In this document: piece after piece, positions 1-6,450 of the stretch
Position numbering within the stretch: position 1 is the stretch's first letter
How the letters are laid out: every line of letters begins with the position of its first letter
Assembly: GCA_902465325.1 (NCBI GenBank)
Contig: CABQMV010000068.1
Coordinates: 1 to 11,023, forward strand
Length of the DNA stretch: 11,023 bases
From: an uncultured Oscillospiraceae bacterium
GTDB lineage: Bacteria > Bacillota > Clostridia > UBA1212 > SIG427
Direction: 5' to 3'
The notes under the pieces: generated by a model
Told to the model about the DNA's origin: nothing
Databases searched by the model: none
The model's input: only the letters and a program-made list of their open reading frames with translations
Made by a program: the position numbers and the translations under genes

Positions 1-117
1 AGAAAGCTCCAGCGCAGTGTATACACCGGCAATGCCGCTTCCAATTATTAAAACATCGTAAAATTCTTTCTGCAATCGGTCCGTGTCAAAATCAATCAAA
101 TATCGGTAAGATTCCAT
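1..117 (-). CDS. nadB: L-aspartate oxidase, N-terminal 39 residues (rest outside window)
   Basis: L-aspartate oxidase is the FAD enzyme that oxidises L-aspartate to iminoaspartate in the first step of de novo NAD synthesis, in the cytoplasm. Only 39 residues are in the window. They begin MESYRYLIDFDTD and run into YDVLIIGSGIAGVYTALEL, a beta-strand followed by the dinucleotide-binding GxGxxG motif of the FAD domain (G26-S-G-I-A-G31). The ATG at 115-117 has AAGGGGT a few bases upstream, and a good promoter lies further up. Clostridial NadB proteins commonly carry a similar short lead-in before the FAD motif. Other flavoproteins of the fumarate reductase/succinate dehydrogenase group share this motif, so the name rests on the N-terminal context and is likely but not proven. 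Confidence 0.75.
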   Translation of the reverse strand, partial: MESYRYLIDFDTDRLQKEFYDVLIIGSGIAGVYTALELS

Positions 118-147
118 ATTACCCCTTCTTTCTCGTTAAACATGATA

Positions 148-176
148 ATTGTAAACTTTTGTATAATAAATGTCAA
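148..176 (-). promoter_or_regulatory. Promoter of nadB
   Basis: Read on the minus strand, TTGACA (171-176) and TACAAT (148-153) are separated by exactly 17 bp, a near-consensus sigma-A promoter. It lies about 30 bp upstream of the nadB start codon. A dyad TTAGTA-N6-TACTAA (188-205) sits just upstream of the -35 box and could be an operator, but I recognise no known regulator site in it. Confidence 0.75.
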
Positions 177-240
177 TTTATAATTTGTTAGTAAAATACT
201 ACTAATAAAAACATATCTTCCCTCTATAATGCTGGATGCT

Positions 241-1632
241 ATGAAAAAACTATTTTGTCTTTTAATTCTTATATTGGCTATCACCGCCCTCAACGGGCAA
301 GTACTCCAAGCCCGCGCCATAGGCCAGCCGGCTGTAAAAGAGCAGGGGGCTTTACAAAACTTTCTGGACTGTCGGAACCGCTCTCTCAATAACACCGATG
401 ATCTGACCGCATTGGCTCAGGAGGCGCAGGCGTCAGGGATCCGGGTGCTTCTGCTGGGACGTTCCAACGCCTCCCGCAGGAATGTCAGCTTTTTGCAGGA
501 AAGATTTTTTCAGGTCTGGGTGGAGGAGGAGGGGCCAGAAAGTCCGCTGGAGCCCTACTATTCGATTTTTAGCGGGGCGGACGGTATTCTTACAGATCGT
601 CCTCAGACGGTTCAGAATACGATAGGGGAAATAACCAACTGGAGCAAGGACAGCACCCTGCTCTTTCGAAGCCCCTCCGTTATCGGCTATGGAGGACTTC
701 CCTCCGTCGCACCGGAAAACAGCCTGGAAGGCCTTAATATGGCAATAGAGCAGGGCGTCCACATGGTAGAGGCAGGCGTGTTCCTTACGAAGGACAAGGT
801 CCCCATGGTGTCCCATCAGGAAAATCTCTTTGCCTTGACAGGAAAAAATGAAAATATATCCGATTTGACAGAGACCCAGGTCACGGGCCTGCGTATTATT
901 GCCGGAAACGTATTGCAAAAACCCCGATGTTTTGTAACCCGATTCAAGGATTTTCTCAGCGCCATTCGCGGAACCGATGCGGTTCTCTACGCTGCCCTGA
1001 GCTCCTGCGATCAGGAGCTGGTATCTCAATGCCGCCAGCTGGTCAGCGATCTGGAGCTGACCTCTCAGGTGATTTTTATTTATCCTTCCGAAAGCCAGAA
1101 AGAAATATCCCTGCCCAAAAGCTATGCCGGCATCGAAGAAACCGCTTCCGCAATCCTGGCCGGGGAAAAATTAATTTTCACAGAAAATGCTATTGATTAT
1201 GCAAATATGGTGTATGAGATCGTTCCCAAGTCCTACAGCCTTCAGATTAATACCGAGGCAGTGCTCTCTACACAGGCGGAAGCCGCACTGAGGACAGCCG
1301 CCGGAACTGCGGTCACCGATAAAGTATCCATAAGACTTCTCAGCAACGAGGAAATTCTTAAACTCTCCCCGGACCGGACGGAGCTTTCCGGGGTAAAATA
1401 CGGCACAGCAGTAGCGGTGTACGAATATACAGGGACACCTCCCGGCTCAGAACAAACGTATACGCTGTACTCTCAGCCATTTACAGTAAGTATAAATTCA
1501 AATATACAGGAGCGTATTATTTTTTGGGGGGCCATCGCCTTGGGAATCATTCTTTTCGTTATTGTTATTATATTAATAGTAAAGCATCCCAGAGGCCCAA
1601 AATTCAAACCGATCCCAATGAGTAAGGAATAA
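241..1632 (+). CDS. Membrane-anchored extracellular protein with degenerate GDPD fold
   Basis: A 463-residue protein with an N-terminal signal peptide (MKKLFCLLILILAITAL, cleavage plausible after QARA) and one C-terminal membrane helix (about 426-447) followed by a basic tail, KHPRGPKFK. Most of it should lie outside the cell. Residues 30-125 resemble the C-terminal half of a glycerophosphodiester phosphodiesterase barrel, ending in the family signature GADGILTDRP (112-121). A second GDPD-like domain starts at about 147. There the canonical HRG is GYGG (149-152), APEN is kept (157-160), ExD is EAG (177-179) and HD is HQ (192-193). One catalytic His and a metal ligand are therefore missing, and I infer no phosphodiesterase activity. 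Residues about 345-425 form an unrecognised stalk. The ATG at 241 is chosen because the signal peptide begins there. An in-frame ATG at 229 is possible. No good ribosome site precedes either, and no convincing plus-strand promoter is seen. Confidence 0.7.
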   Translation: MKKLFCLLILILAITALNGQVLQARAIGQPAVKEQGALQNFLDCRNRSLNNTDDLTALAQEAQASGIRVLLLGRSNASRRNVSFLQERFFQVWVEEEGPESPLEPYYSIFSGADGILTDRPQTVQNTIGEITNWSKDSTLLFRSPSVIGYGGLPSVAPENSLEGLNMAIEQGVHMVEAGVFLTKDKVPMVSHQENLFALTGKNENISDLTETQVTGLRIIAGNVLQKPRCFVTRFKDFLSAIRGTDAVLYAALSSCDQELVSQCRQLVSDLELTSQVIFIYPSESQKEISLPKSYAGIEETASAILAGEKLIFTENAIDYANMVYEIVPKSYSLQINTEAVLSTQAEAALRTAAGTAVTDKVSIRLLSNEEILKLSPDRTELSGVKYGTAVAVYEYTGTPPGSEQTYTLYSQPFTVSINSNIQERIIFWGAIALGIILFVIVIILIVKHPRGPKFKPIPMSKE

Positions 1633-1655
1633 TTGTTATAGACGGTATTTGCCTC

Positions 1656-1684
1656 TTGACAATAAAACAATGTTTTGTTACACT
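1656..1684 (+). promoter_or_regulatory. Promoter of the DUF4004-bactofilin operon
   Basis: TTGACA (1656-1661) and TACACT (1679-1684) are separated by 17 bp, about 40 bp before the start codon of the DUF4004 gene. Transcription would begin near 1691. The spacer between the two boxes is almost entirely filled by a 13-bp palindrome, which suggests direct control of polymerase binding. Confidence 0.75.
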
Positions 1685-1710
1685 TTTCACCGTAACAAAA
1701 CATTGTTTTA
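1663..1710 (+). promoter_or_regulatory. Twin-palindrome operator within a perfect 19-bp inverted repeat
   Basis: TAAAACAATGTTTTGTTAC (1663-1681) and its exact reverse complement (1692-1710) flank a 10-bp spacer. Each arm contains a 13-bp palindrome with 6-bp half-sites around one central base: AAAACAATGTTTT (1664-1676) and AAAACATTGTTTT (1697-1709). Their centres are 33 bp apart, close to three helical turns. The first fills the -35/-10 spacer and the second covers the predicted start of transcription. The predicted transcript starts near 1691, so the left arm would not be in the mRNA. This favours a DNA operator over an RNA hairpin. The likely binder is the MerR-like protein encoded just downstream (inference). 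Confidence 0.65.
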
Positions 1711-1725
1711 CAAGGAGACGGTGCC

Positions 1726-2364
1726 ATGGACTTAATTTCTAAAAAAGACCTGCTGGATGTGACAGGCATTTCATACGGCCAGCTTTATCGCTGGAAGCGA
1801 GAAAATCTTATACCAGAGGCCTGGTTTATAAAAAAAGCCTCGTATACAGGACAGGAAACCTTTTTTCCAAAAGATCAGATTCTGGACAGAGTGAAAACAA
1901 TTTTGGAATTAAAGGATACCTACACCTTAGAGGAGCTGTCAAAAATGCTTTCTCCTGAAAACGGTGGACATTTTACCGCCCAAGAGGTCAGCAGTATTGA
2001 GGAAATCGACCCAGCTGTAGCTCAGCAAATTGTGGAAATTTGGGGGACGGATACGCCGTCCTTTAATCAGATTGCGTTTACCGCCGCAATCTGTCAGTTG
2101 ACCCAATCCACAGAAATAGACTCCGCAGCCAAGGCAAAACTGATAAAAAGCGGCGCCGACTTTGTGCGTGAACCAAAAAAGTCCGCTATCTTCTGTACGA
2201 TTTTTCAGATAGACGGGAAATACCAGCTGGTTTTTTCTAATAATCCAAATCCTCTGCATTTTGGCAAAGGAGCTGTACACAGAGGAATGATTTCCGTTAC
2301 AGAAACCGGGAATCATTTAAAAGCAAAATATATCACCTTATTTAAGAATAAAAAGGAGGACTAA
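1726..2364 (+). CDS. MerR-like DUF4004 (YhbD-family) regulatory protein
   Basis: A 212-residue cytoplasmic protein. Residues 1-75 form a MerR-like winged helix: a helix-turn-helix around SKKDLLDVTGISYGQLYRWK, then a wing-like stretch with SYTGQETFFPKDQI and an LKDTYTLEELSKMLSP segment. Residues about 95-212 form a separate domain that I do not recognise beyond its resemblance to the C-terminal part of Bacillus YhbD/DUF4004 proteins. No metal-binding cysteine cluster typical of metal-sensing MerR proteins is seen. The ATG is set by AAGGAG (1712-1717), 8 bp upstream. The bactofilin gene starts 4 bp after the stop codon, so the two are co-transcribed. The same order, a DUF4004 gene followed by bactofilin genes, is known from the B. 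subtilis yhbD-yhbE-yhbF locus. Autoregulation through the twin palindromes is likely but inferred. Confidence 0.75.
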   Translation: MDLISKKDLLDVTGISYGQLYRWKRENLIPEAWFIKKASYTGQETFFPKDQILDRVKTILELKDTYTLEELSKMLSPENGGHFTAQEVSSIEEIDPAVAQQIVEIWGTDTPSFNQIAFTAAICQLTQSTEIDSAAKAKLIKSGADFVREPKKSAIFCTIFQIDGKYQLVFSNNPNPLHFGKGAVHRGMISVTETGNHLKAKYITLFKNKKED

Positions 2365-2368
2365 CAAA

Positions 2369-2971
2369 ATGAATGATATTACGTTAGACGGCGTTGCCAG
2401 TTTAAACGGCGGGGAATATAAAAAAGTAAAAGTAAACGGGGTCGGTACCTGCCAGGGAAAGTTGAAGGCCCAGATCGTGGATGTAGACGGGGTTTTTACC
2501 TGTCACGGCTCGTTGGATACGGGAATGCTGGACTGCGACGGAGTCGCAACCTTTCATGCACCGGTTAAGGCCGGTAAAATTGATGTGTCCGGAACGCTGA
2601 CGGTAAAGGGCTCTAAAATTGAAGCATCGGAAATATATTGCGACGGTCTGATCAAGGTGGCCGGCGAACTGTCCGCTGATATCATTGAGGCAGACGGCTG
2701 TATTCACGCCAAAGAAGTAGTAGGCGACAACATCCGGATTCGTTCCCGCATCAGCAGAATCGTAAACTTTTTCTCGGGACATTCCAACATAGATTTAATT
2801 GAGGCAACTGATATCAATCTCAGAGGCGTATACGCCACCTCTGTAAACGGCAAGAACATTCGGATCGGGCCCAAATGTAAAATCGACACAGTAGACTGCA
2901 GCGGACATCTTTCCATACACCCTAACGCCTCTGTAGGCACGATAACCGGAAATTACACAAAAGACCAGTAA
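2369..2971 (+). CDS. Bactofilin-like polymer-forming cytoskeletal protein (YhbE/YhbF type)
   Basis: A 200-residue protein built almost wholly of short beta-helix repeats of the form (hydrophobic)-x-V-x-G-x-(hydrophobic)-x-x-x-G-x-(hydrophobic)-x-A, as in VKVNGVGTCQGKLKAQ, VDVDGVFTCHGSLDT and IDVSGTLTVKGSKIEA. This is the architecture of bactofilins, which polymerise without nucleotide into cytoskeletal filaments. It matches the longer YhbE/YhbF subgroup, whose B. subtilis members are reported to act in flagellar assembly. No signal peptide or membrane helix is present. Five Cys-x-Gly motifs (C28, C45, C56, C91, C177) recur at the same phase of the repeat. Residues 125-140 (RSRISRIVNFFSGHSN) break the regular pattern. 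The ATG is preceded by AAGGAGGA (2353-2360), which overlaps the end of the upstream gene. No flagellar gene is in the window, so the cellular role here is open. Confidence 0.78.
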   Translation: MNDITLDGVASLNGGEYKKVKVNGVGTCQGKLKAQIVDVDGVFTCHGSLDTGMLDCDGVATFHAPVKAGKIDVSGTLTVKGSKIEASEIYCDGLIKVAGELSADIIEADGCIHAKEVVGDNIRIRSRISRIVNFFSGHSNIDLIEATDINLRGVYATSVNGKNIRIGPKCKIDTVDCSGHLSIHPNASVGTITGNYTKDQ

Positions 2972-2976
2972 ATACC

Positions 2977-3011
2977 GCAGCAGCCGCAGCTTGTCAGGCT
3001 GCGGCTGCTGC
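2977..3011. terminator. Strong hairpin between convergent genes, probable bidirectional terminator
   Basis: GCAGCAGCCGCAGC (2977-2990) and its perfect 14-bp complement (2998-3011) enclose a 7-base loop. It lies between the convergent bactofilin and natB genes. The stem is very GC-rich, but the following T-runs are weak on both strands (CTATTCTCTCTATTATTT on plus), so termination is likely but not textbook. Confidence 0.55.
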
Positions 3012-3026
3012 AATCTATTCTCTCTA

Positions 3027-4211
3027 TTATTTGGAAAATACAATCCTCTCACTGTTAAACATTCTTGTAAGCCCATACACGCCAATCCCTACCACAGCCA
3101 AATTCACCAGCACCGTTATTGCAATCTGGGAAGTCGCCACTTTAAAGGAAAAAATTCCTACCATACACTGCACGCTGTTATACACCGGAATCAGATAATA
3201 GAAAAACTCTTCTTGGGCTCCGCTCCCAAACATGGCGGTTATGCCAACCAGCATAATAACAATCATCAAAGGCAGCACATACGTCTGAGCCTCCTTTGTG
3301 GTCTTGGCAAAGGCGGAAATAAGCGAAATGGCTGTTACCAGAACCAGTACTGTAGACAAAATCACAACGCCCAGCAATGCATAGTCACTTACTGTATAAT
3401 AGTTGCCGCTAATGGTACCGGCGGCCTCCCCCATCAGCTTCGGCAGAGACAAAATAGTACCGGCCGCGCTGGAAATACCGCTGAGCAGCGCAATAATCGA
3501 AAGGGCCAAAATTTTGCCCAAAGCAATATCGCGCCGTTTAACAGGGGTGATCAGCAAGGTAGCAATGGTCCCACGCTCTTTCTCCCCGGCAATAGACTCC
3601 GGCGCCACTGCCATACATCCGCTGTACAGGAAAATCAAAAGCAGCATGGGCAGCATGGATGAAAAGATAGAGCCTGCCATATCCTGTTCGCTGGCCAAAT
3701 CATATAATTGATTTCCTCTGTTGATATCAAATTTATTGATCATAGAGGCCTCATAGGCGTCCAAAATACCGGCCAGTGTCTGGTAGGCCGTTTGCGATTC
3801 CGTAGAAGCGGAATTATAATAGATTTCCACGTTGGGGGCTTCTCCGCCCTTTGTGCTGTCATAGGCGGCAACCTGCGCATCAAACTCTTCTGGGAAAATA
3901 ACATACAGATCCAGGGTTTGGTTCTCTACCTGCTGCAGAAACGAAGCCCGTTCACTCTCCTCTGTTTGCGTAAAACGAATTCCACTATCCTCTTCTGTGT
4001 CATGAAGCCACTGAGGTTCATTCTCCACCCGGGCAGAAGCAATATATTTTTCATCTACGCTGTACTGTGAACGAATGGCACTCCCCATAAAATTGTACAT
4101 GACAAAAATCATCAGGCCGGGAAGCAAAATGGTGGTCACCGCCATACGCCTATCCCCAAAAAAACGGGTCAGTTCTTTTTTCATCATTGTTAAAATAGAA
4201 TTTCTTCTCAT
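3027..4211 (-). CDS. natB: ABC-2 type exporter permease, NatB-like
   Basis: A 394-residue integral membrane protein. It has one N-terminal membrane helix (about 23-43), a soluble, probably external domain (about 44-178), then a cluster of helices from about 180 to 385. The conserved cytoplasmic ABC-2 segment GEKERGTIATLLITPVKRRDI (209-229) is intact. This matches NatB, the membrane half of the NatAB sodium exporter family, though substrates in this family vary and sodium is not proven. The ATG at 4209-4211 follows AAAGGAG, which overlaps the stop of the upstream ATPase gene. The gap is only 12 bp, so the pair forms an operon. The partner ATPase gene is interrupted, so this permease probably has no working motor unless another ATPase substitutes. 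The reading frame itself shows no damage. Confidence 0.82.
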   Translation of the reverse strand: MRRNSILTMMKKELTRFFGDRRMAVTTILLPGLMIFVMYNFMGSAIRSQYSVDEKYIASARVENEPQWLHDTEEDSGIRFTQTEESERASFLQQVENQTLDLYVIFPEEFDAQVAAYDSTKGGEAPNVEIYYNSASTESQTAYQTLAGILDAYEASMINKFDINRGNQLYDLASEQDMAGSIFSSMLPMLLLIFLYSGCMAVAPESIAGEKERGTIATLLITPVKRRDIALGKILALSIIALLSGISSAAGTILSLPKLMGEAAGTISGNYYTVSDYALLGVVILSTVLVLVTAISLISAFAKTTKEAQTYVLPLMIVIMLVGITAMFGSGAQEEFFYYLIPVYNSVQCMVGIFSFKVATSQIAITVLVNLAVVGIGVYGLTRMFNSERIVFSK

Positions 4212-4223
4212 GGCTAAGCTCCT

Positions 4224-5147
4224 TTAACGTTCGCCTGCTACAGCAGAATAAATATCAAAAAAACGATCCTCCAGAGACTTCCCGTTCTTCACTGACTCCA
4301 GCGTATCACAGGTAATCATTTTTCCGTCAATAATGACACCTACCCGGTCGCATACCTTCTCAATCAAGCTGAAAATATGAGTGGATACCAAAATCGTCCT
4401 ACCCTTTTCCCGAAGACGCTGCAGAAAATCAGTAACGACTTTTGCTGTCAAGACATCCAGGCCGTTAGTAGGCTCGTCGATAAAATTTAGCCTGCCCCCG
4501 CAATTCCTCGTAAACACTGGGCTTATACACACTTTTTTCTTTCTGCTGTGTTTACTGTACCTATTTGTCCTCCTTCCTCCACACTATACACCGGCATACA
4601 CAGTCTGAGAGGGGCTACATTCTACGTCAAAAATAATAATAGAGGGATCATGTACCAATGAGATGGCCAGAGAAGCCTTCTGCTTCATTCCGGTAGACAA
4701 ATTGGCAACCTTGACCTCGGCAAAAGCCCCGATGCCGAAAATATCAAAAAGTTCCTTTTTTCGGGCATCTCTGATATCCGCAGGAACCTGATGAAGTTCC
4801 GAAAAAAAATCAAACAAATAATTGGGTGTGAAAAACTCCTCCAATTTTAATTCGCTGGTGAGAAACCCAATTTTACTGCGCACACCTGCCGGATCCTTCA
4901 CAACGCTGGTCCCATCAACTAGAGCATCTCCGCTGTCTGGGCGAATCAGGGTAGCCAGCATACGAAGTGTCGTGGTTTTTCCCGCTCCATTGGGCCCTAG
5001 AAGGCCAAAAATCTCTCCTTCGTAGGCCTGAAAGGAAAGGTGATCCACCGCCCGCTTGGTTTTTTCATGGTTTTTTTCAATTTTCTGCTGCTTTGCCGAC
5101 AGCCGAAAAGTTTTACTGAGCTCGTGAACCGACAAAATTTCTTTCAT
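4224..5147 (-). pseudogene. natA: NatA-like ABC transporter ATPase, interrupted at Walker B by a 150-bp in-frame insertion
   Basis: This would be the ATP-hydrolysing half of a NatAB-type exporter. The 5' part codes for a good ABC domain: Walker A GPNGAGKTT (51-59), signature LSTGMKQK (150-157) and Walker B hydrophobic strand SIIIFD (169-174). The next residues should be EPTNGLD. Instead 150 extra bases intervene, and EPTNGLD with the switch region (STHIFSLIEK) resumes about 50 codons later. The insertion keeps the reading frame and holds a single stop, TAG at 4584-4586. The product therefore ends after 187 residues, before the catalytic Glu. A distal open stretch can start at a GTG (4530-4532), but no ribosome site lies at a proper distance. 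The gene has AAAGGCGG before its ATG (5145-5147). I judge it a recently broken gene. TAG readthrough is possible but unsupported. Confidence 0.8.
4481..4624. mobile_element. 144-bp MITE-like insertion inside natA
   Basis: Comparing the two natA halves shows 150 bp too many between the Walker B Asp and Glu codons. The extra DNA has imperfect terminal inverted repeats: TAAAATTTAGCC at 4481-4492 against TAGAATGTAGCC (complement of 4613-4624), 10 of 12 identical. It is flanked by CGTCGA (4475-4480) and CGTCAA (4625-4630), a likely 6-bp target duplication with one change, exact over CGTC. Inside are an 8-bp inverted repeat (GTAAACAC 4510-4517, GTGTTTAC 4548-4555) and, on the minus strand, a purine-rich GGAGGAAGGAGGA (4568-4580). 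No transposase is encoded, so it would be non-autonomous. I cannot assign it to an insertion-sequence family. Confidence 0.65.
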
Positions 5148-5170
5148 AGGTAAATGCCGCCTTTCAATAT

Positions 5171-5204
5171 TTTTTAAAAAGGAAAGATCCCTTCCGACCT
5201 TTCC
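5171..5204 (-). terminator. Rho-independent terminator of capE
   Basis: On the minus strand GGAAAGGTC pairs with GATCTTTCC (9 bp including one G-T wobble) around a 6-base loop, followed directly by TTTTT. It lies 15 bp past the capE stop and before natA, so the two are separate transcription units. Confidence 0.75.
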
Positions 5205-5219
5205 CGTAATAAAAGGTTA

Positions 5220-6230
5220 TTACTTTTTCAATTCCTCCTGTATGTAGGAGAGAGAAAGCAGTTTCTCCTTTACCTGGTCTATATCCAGAAGCACTGTGTT
5301 ATTGGAGTTAAATTCCGTCAGGGGATTTCGCTGCTGATCTCCGTTTTTAAAGTATTTATCATAATTCAGATCCCTTTTATCTGCCGGAACCCGGTAGAAG
5401 TCACCCATATCAATGGCATGTGTGCACTCCTCATTCGTCAGCAGTGTCTCGTACAGCTTTTCTCCATGGCGTATACCAATGGTCCGTATCCCTGCTGTCC
5501 CACCGAAAAGCTCATTGACCGCCTGTGCTAAAACTTCAATGGTACAGGCCGGCGCTTTTTGAACCATAATATCTCCGCTTTCTGCATTTTTGAAAGCAAA
5601 AATAACCAATTCCACAGCCTCCTCCAAACTCATAATAAAGCGGGTCATAGCCGGGTCCGTGACCGTCAGAGGCTTCCCCTCTCTAATCTGTTCAATAAAA
5701 AGCGGAATGACCGAACCCCTAGAGCACATAACATTTCCGTACCGTGTACAGCAGATGGAGGTCTTGTCCGGGGCTACCGTCCTGGATTTGGCTACAATGA
5801 CCTTTTCCATCATGGCCTTGGAGGTCCCCATTGCATTTACAGGATAGGCCGCTTTATCAGTAGAAAGGCAAATAACCTTGCGTACGCCAGCTCCAATAGC
5901 AGCCGTTAGCACATGATCCGTCCCAAACACATTCGTCTTGACTGCCTCCAGCGGAAAAAACTCACAGGAGGGAACCTGCTTCAACGCTGCGGCATGAAAA
6001 ATATAGTCCACTCCGTGCATAGCGTTTTTTACACTCTGTAAATCCCTTACATCCCCTATGTAGTACTTGATTTTATCATTGTTATACAGGTGACGCATAT
6101 CGTCCTGCTTCTTCTCATCCCGGGAAAATATACGAATTTCTTTTATATCAGTATCCAGAAAACGATTCAGCACCGCATTGCCAAAGGAACCGGTCCCTCC
6201 AGTAATCAGTAAAGTTCTGTCTTTAAACAT
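5220..6230 (-). CDS. capE: UDP-N-acetylglucosamine 4,6-dehydratase/5-epimerase, CapE family
   Basis: A 336-residue cytoplasmic short-chain dehydrogenase/reductase that closely follows the known S. aureus CapE pattern along its whole length. It has the nucleotide-binding GGTGSFG (11-17), SRDEKKQDDMR (36-46), the HAAALKQVPSCEFFP block (79-93), and the variant active-site pair M134-x-x-x-K138 (NAMGTSKAMMEK) in place of the usual Tyr-x-x-x-Lys. The family converts UDP-GlcNAc to a 4-keto-6-deoxy sugar, the entry to UDP-FucNAc or related amino sugars for capsules and glycans. The downstream partners capF and capG are not in the window. The gene is transcribed alone, from its own promoter to its own terminator. 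GGGAGTG precedes the ATG at 6228-6230. The family is sure; the exact sugar product (L- or D-series) is inferred from the CapE-like sequence. Confidence 0.85.
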   Translation of the reverse strand: MFKDRTLLITGGTGSFGNAVLNRFLDTDIKEIRIFSRDEKKQDDMRHLYNNDKIKYYIGDVRDLQSVKNAMHGVDYIFHAAALKQVPSCEFFPLEAVKTNVFGTDHVLTAAIGAGVRKVICLSTDKAAYPVNAMGTSKAMMEKVIVAKSRTVAPDKTSICCTRYGNVMCSRGSVIPLFIEQIREGKPLTVTDPAMTRFIMSLEEAVELVIFAFKNAESGDIMVQKAPACTIEVLAQAVNELFGGTAGIRTIGIRHGEKLYETLLTNEECTHAIDMGDFYRVPADKRDLNYDKYFKNGDQQRNPLTEFNSNNTVLLDIDQVKEKLLSLSYIQEELKK

Positions 6231-6279
6231 TTTTACACTCCCATCTTTCCGTACTTTTTATTTGTACAGCAACGGCATC

Positions 6280-6308
6280 ATTATAAAACAACTCCAACAA
6301 AAATACAA
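6280..6308 (-). promoter_or_regulatory. Promoter of capE
   Basis: On the minus strand TTGTAT (6303-6308) and a perfect TATAAT (6280-6285) are 17 bp apart, about 50 bp upstream of the capE ATG. It is divergent from the azlC promoter in the same 220-bp gap. Apart from these two promoters and a weak GGCAG/CTGCC dyad near 6334-6358, I see nothing else in that gap. Confidence 0.7.
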
Positions 6309-6363
6309 CTGACAGTGCTTAGGTTATGCCGCAGGCAGACAGCAGCACCGGCCCTGCCAATAC

Positions 6364-6392
6364 TTGCCCGGAGCTTTGTTTTAAACTATAAT
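6364..6392 (+). promoter_or_regulatory. Promoter of azlCD
   Basis: TTGCCC (6364-6369) and a perfect TATAAT (6387-6392) are separated by 17 bp, giving a leader of roughly 50 bases before the azlC start. No T-box or attenuator is visible, and no adjacent Lrp-like regulator gene is present. Confidence 0.65.
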
Positions 6393-6450
6393 AGATTTTG
6401 CTGTGGACTGCATGGGTTCAACAAATTTCACTCTAAGGAGGTGTATTTTT

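Noticed and set aside
229..240. Plus-strand promoters at three TATAAT boxes (162-167, 179-184, 225-230) for the GDPD-like gene
   Set aside because: None has a recognisable -35 box at 16-18 bp. The region is AT-rich and chance matches are expected.
1663..1710. The 19-bp inverted repeat as an intrinsic terminator of the GDPD-like gene
   Set aside because: No T-run follows it, and the -35/-10 boxes and palindromes align with a promoter-operator reading. It could still slow read-through as a secondary effect.
2991..3662. A 223-codon open frame on the plus strand
   Set aside because: It lies antisense to natB, has odd composition (many His, Gln and Asn) and no ribosome site or family resemblance. 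It is a shadow of the natB coding strand.
4224..4532. The C-terminal natA fragment as an independent gene with its own start
   Set aside because: It holds only EPTNGLD and the switch region, without Walker A or the signature motif. The GGAGGAAGGAGGA upstream is about 35 bases from the only GTG, too far to act as a ribosome site.
4584..4586. TAG in natA as a recoded codon (for example pyrrolysine)
   Set aside because: The only such stop lies inside the inserted DNA, no other gene in the window has an internal TAG, and no recoding signal is visible. A simple disrupting insertion explains it better.
6403..6450. The upstream ATG at 6403 as the start of azlC
   Set aside because: The strong ribosome site AAGGAGGT (6435-6442) would then lie inside the gene, and AzlC family similarity begins near TFKRGLRDG, matching the TTG at 6451.
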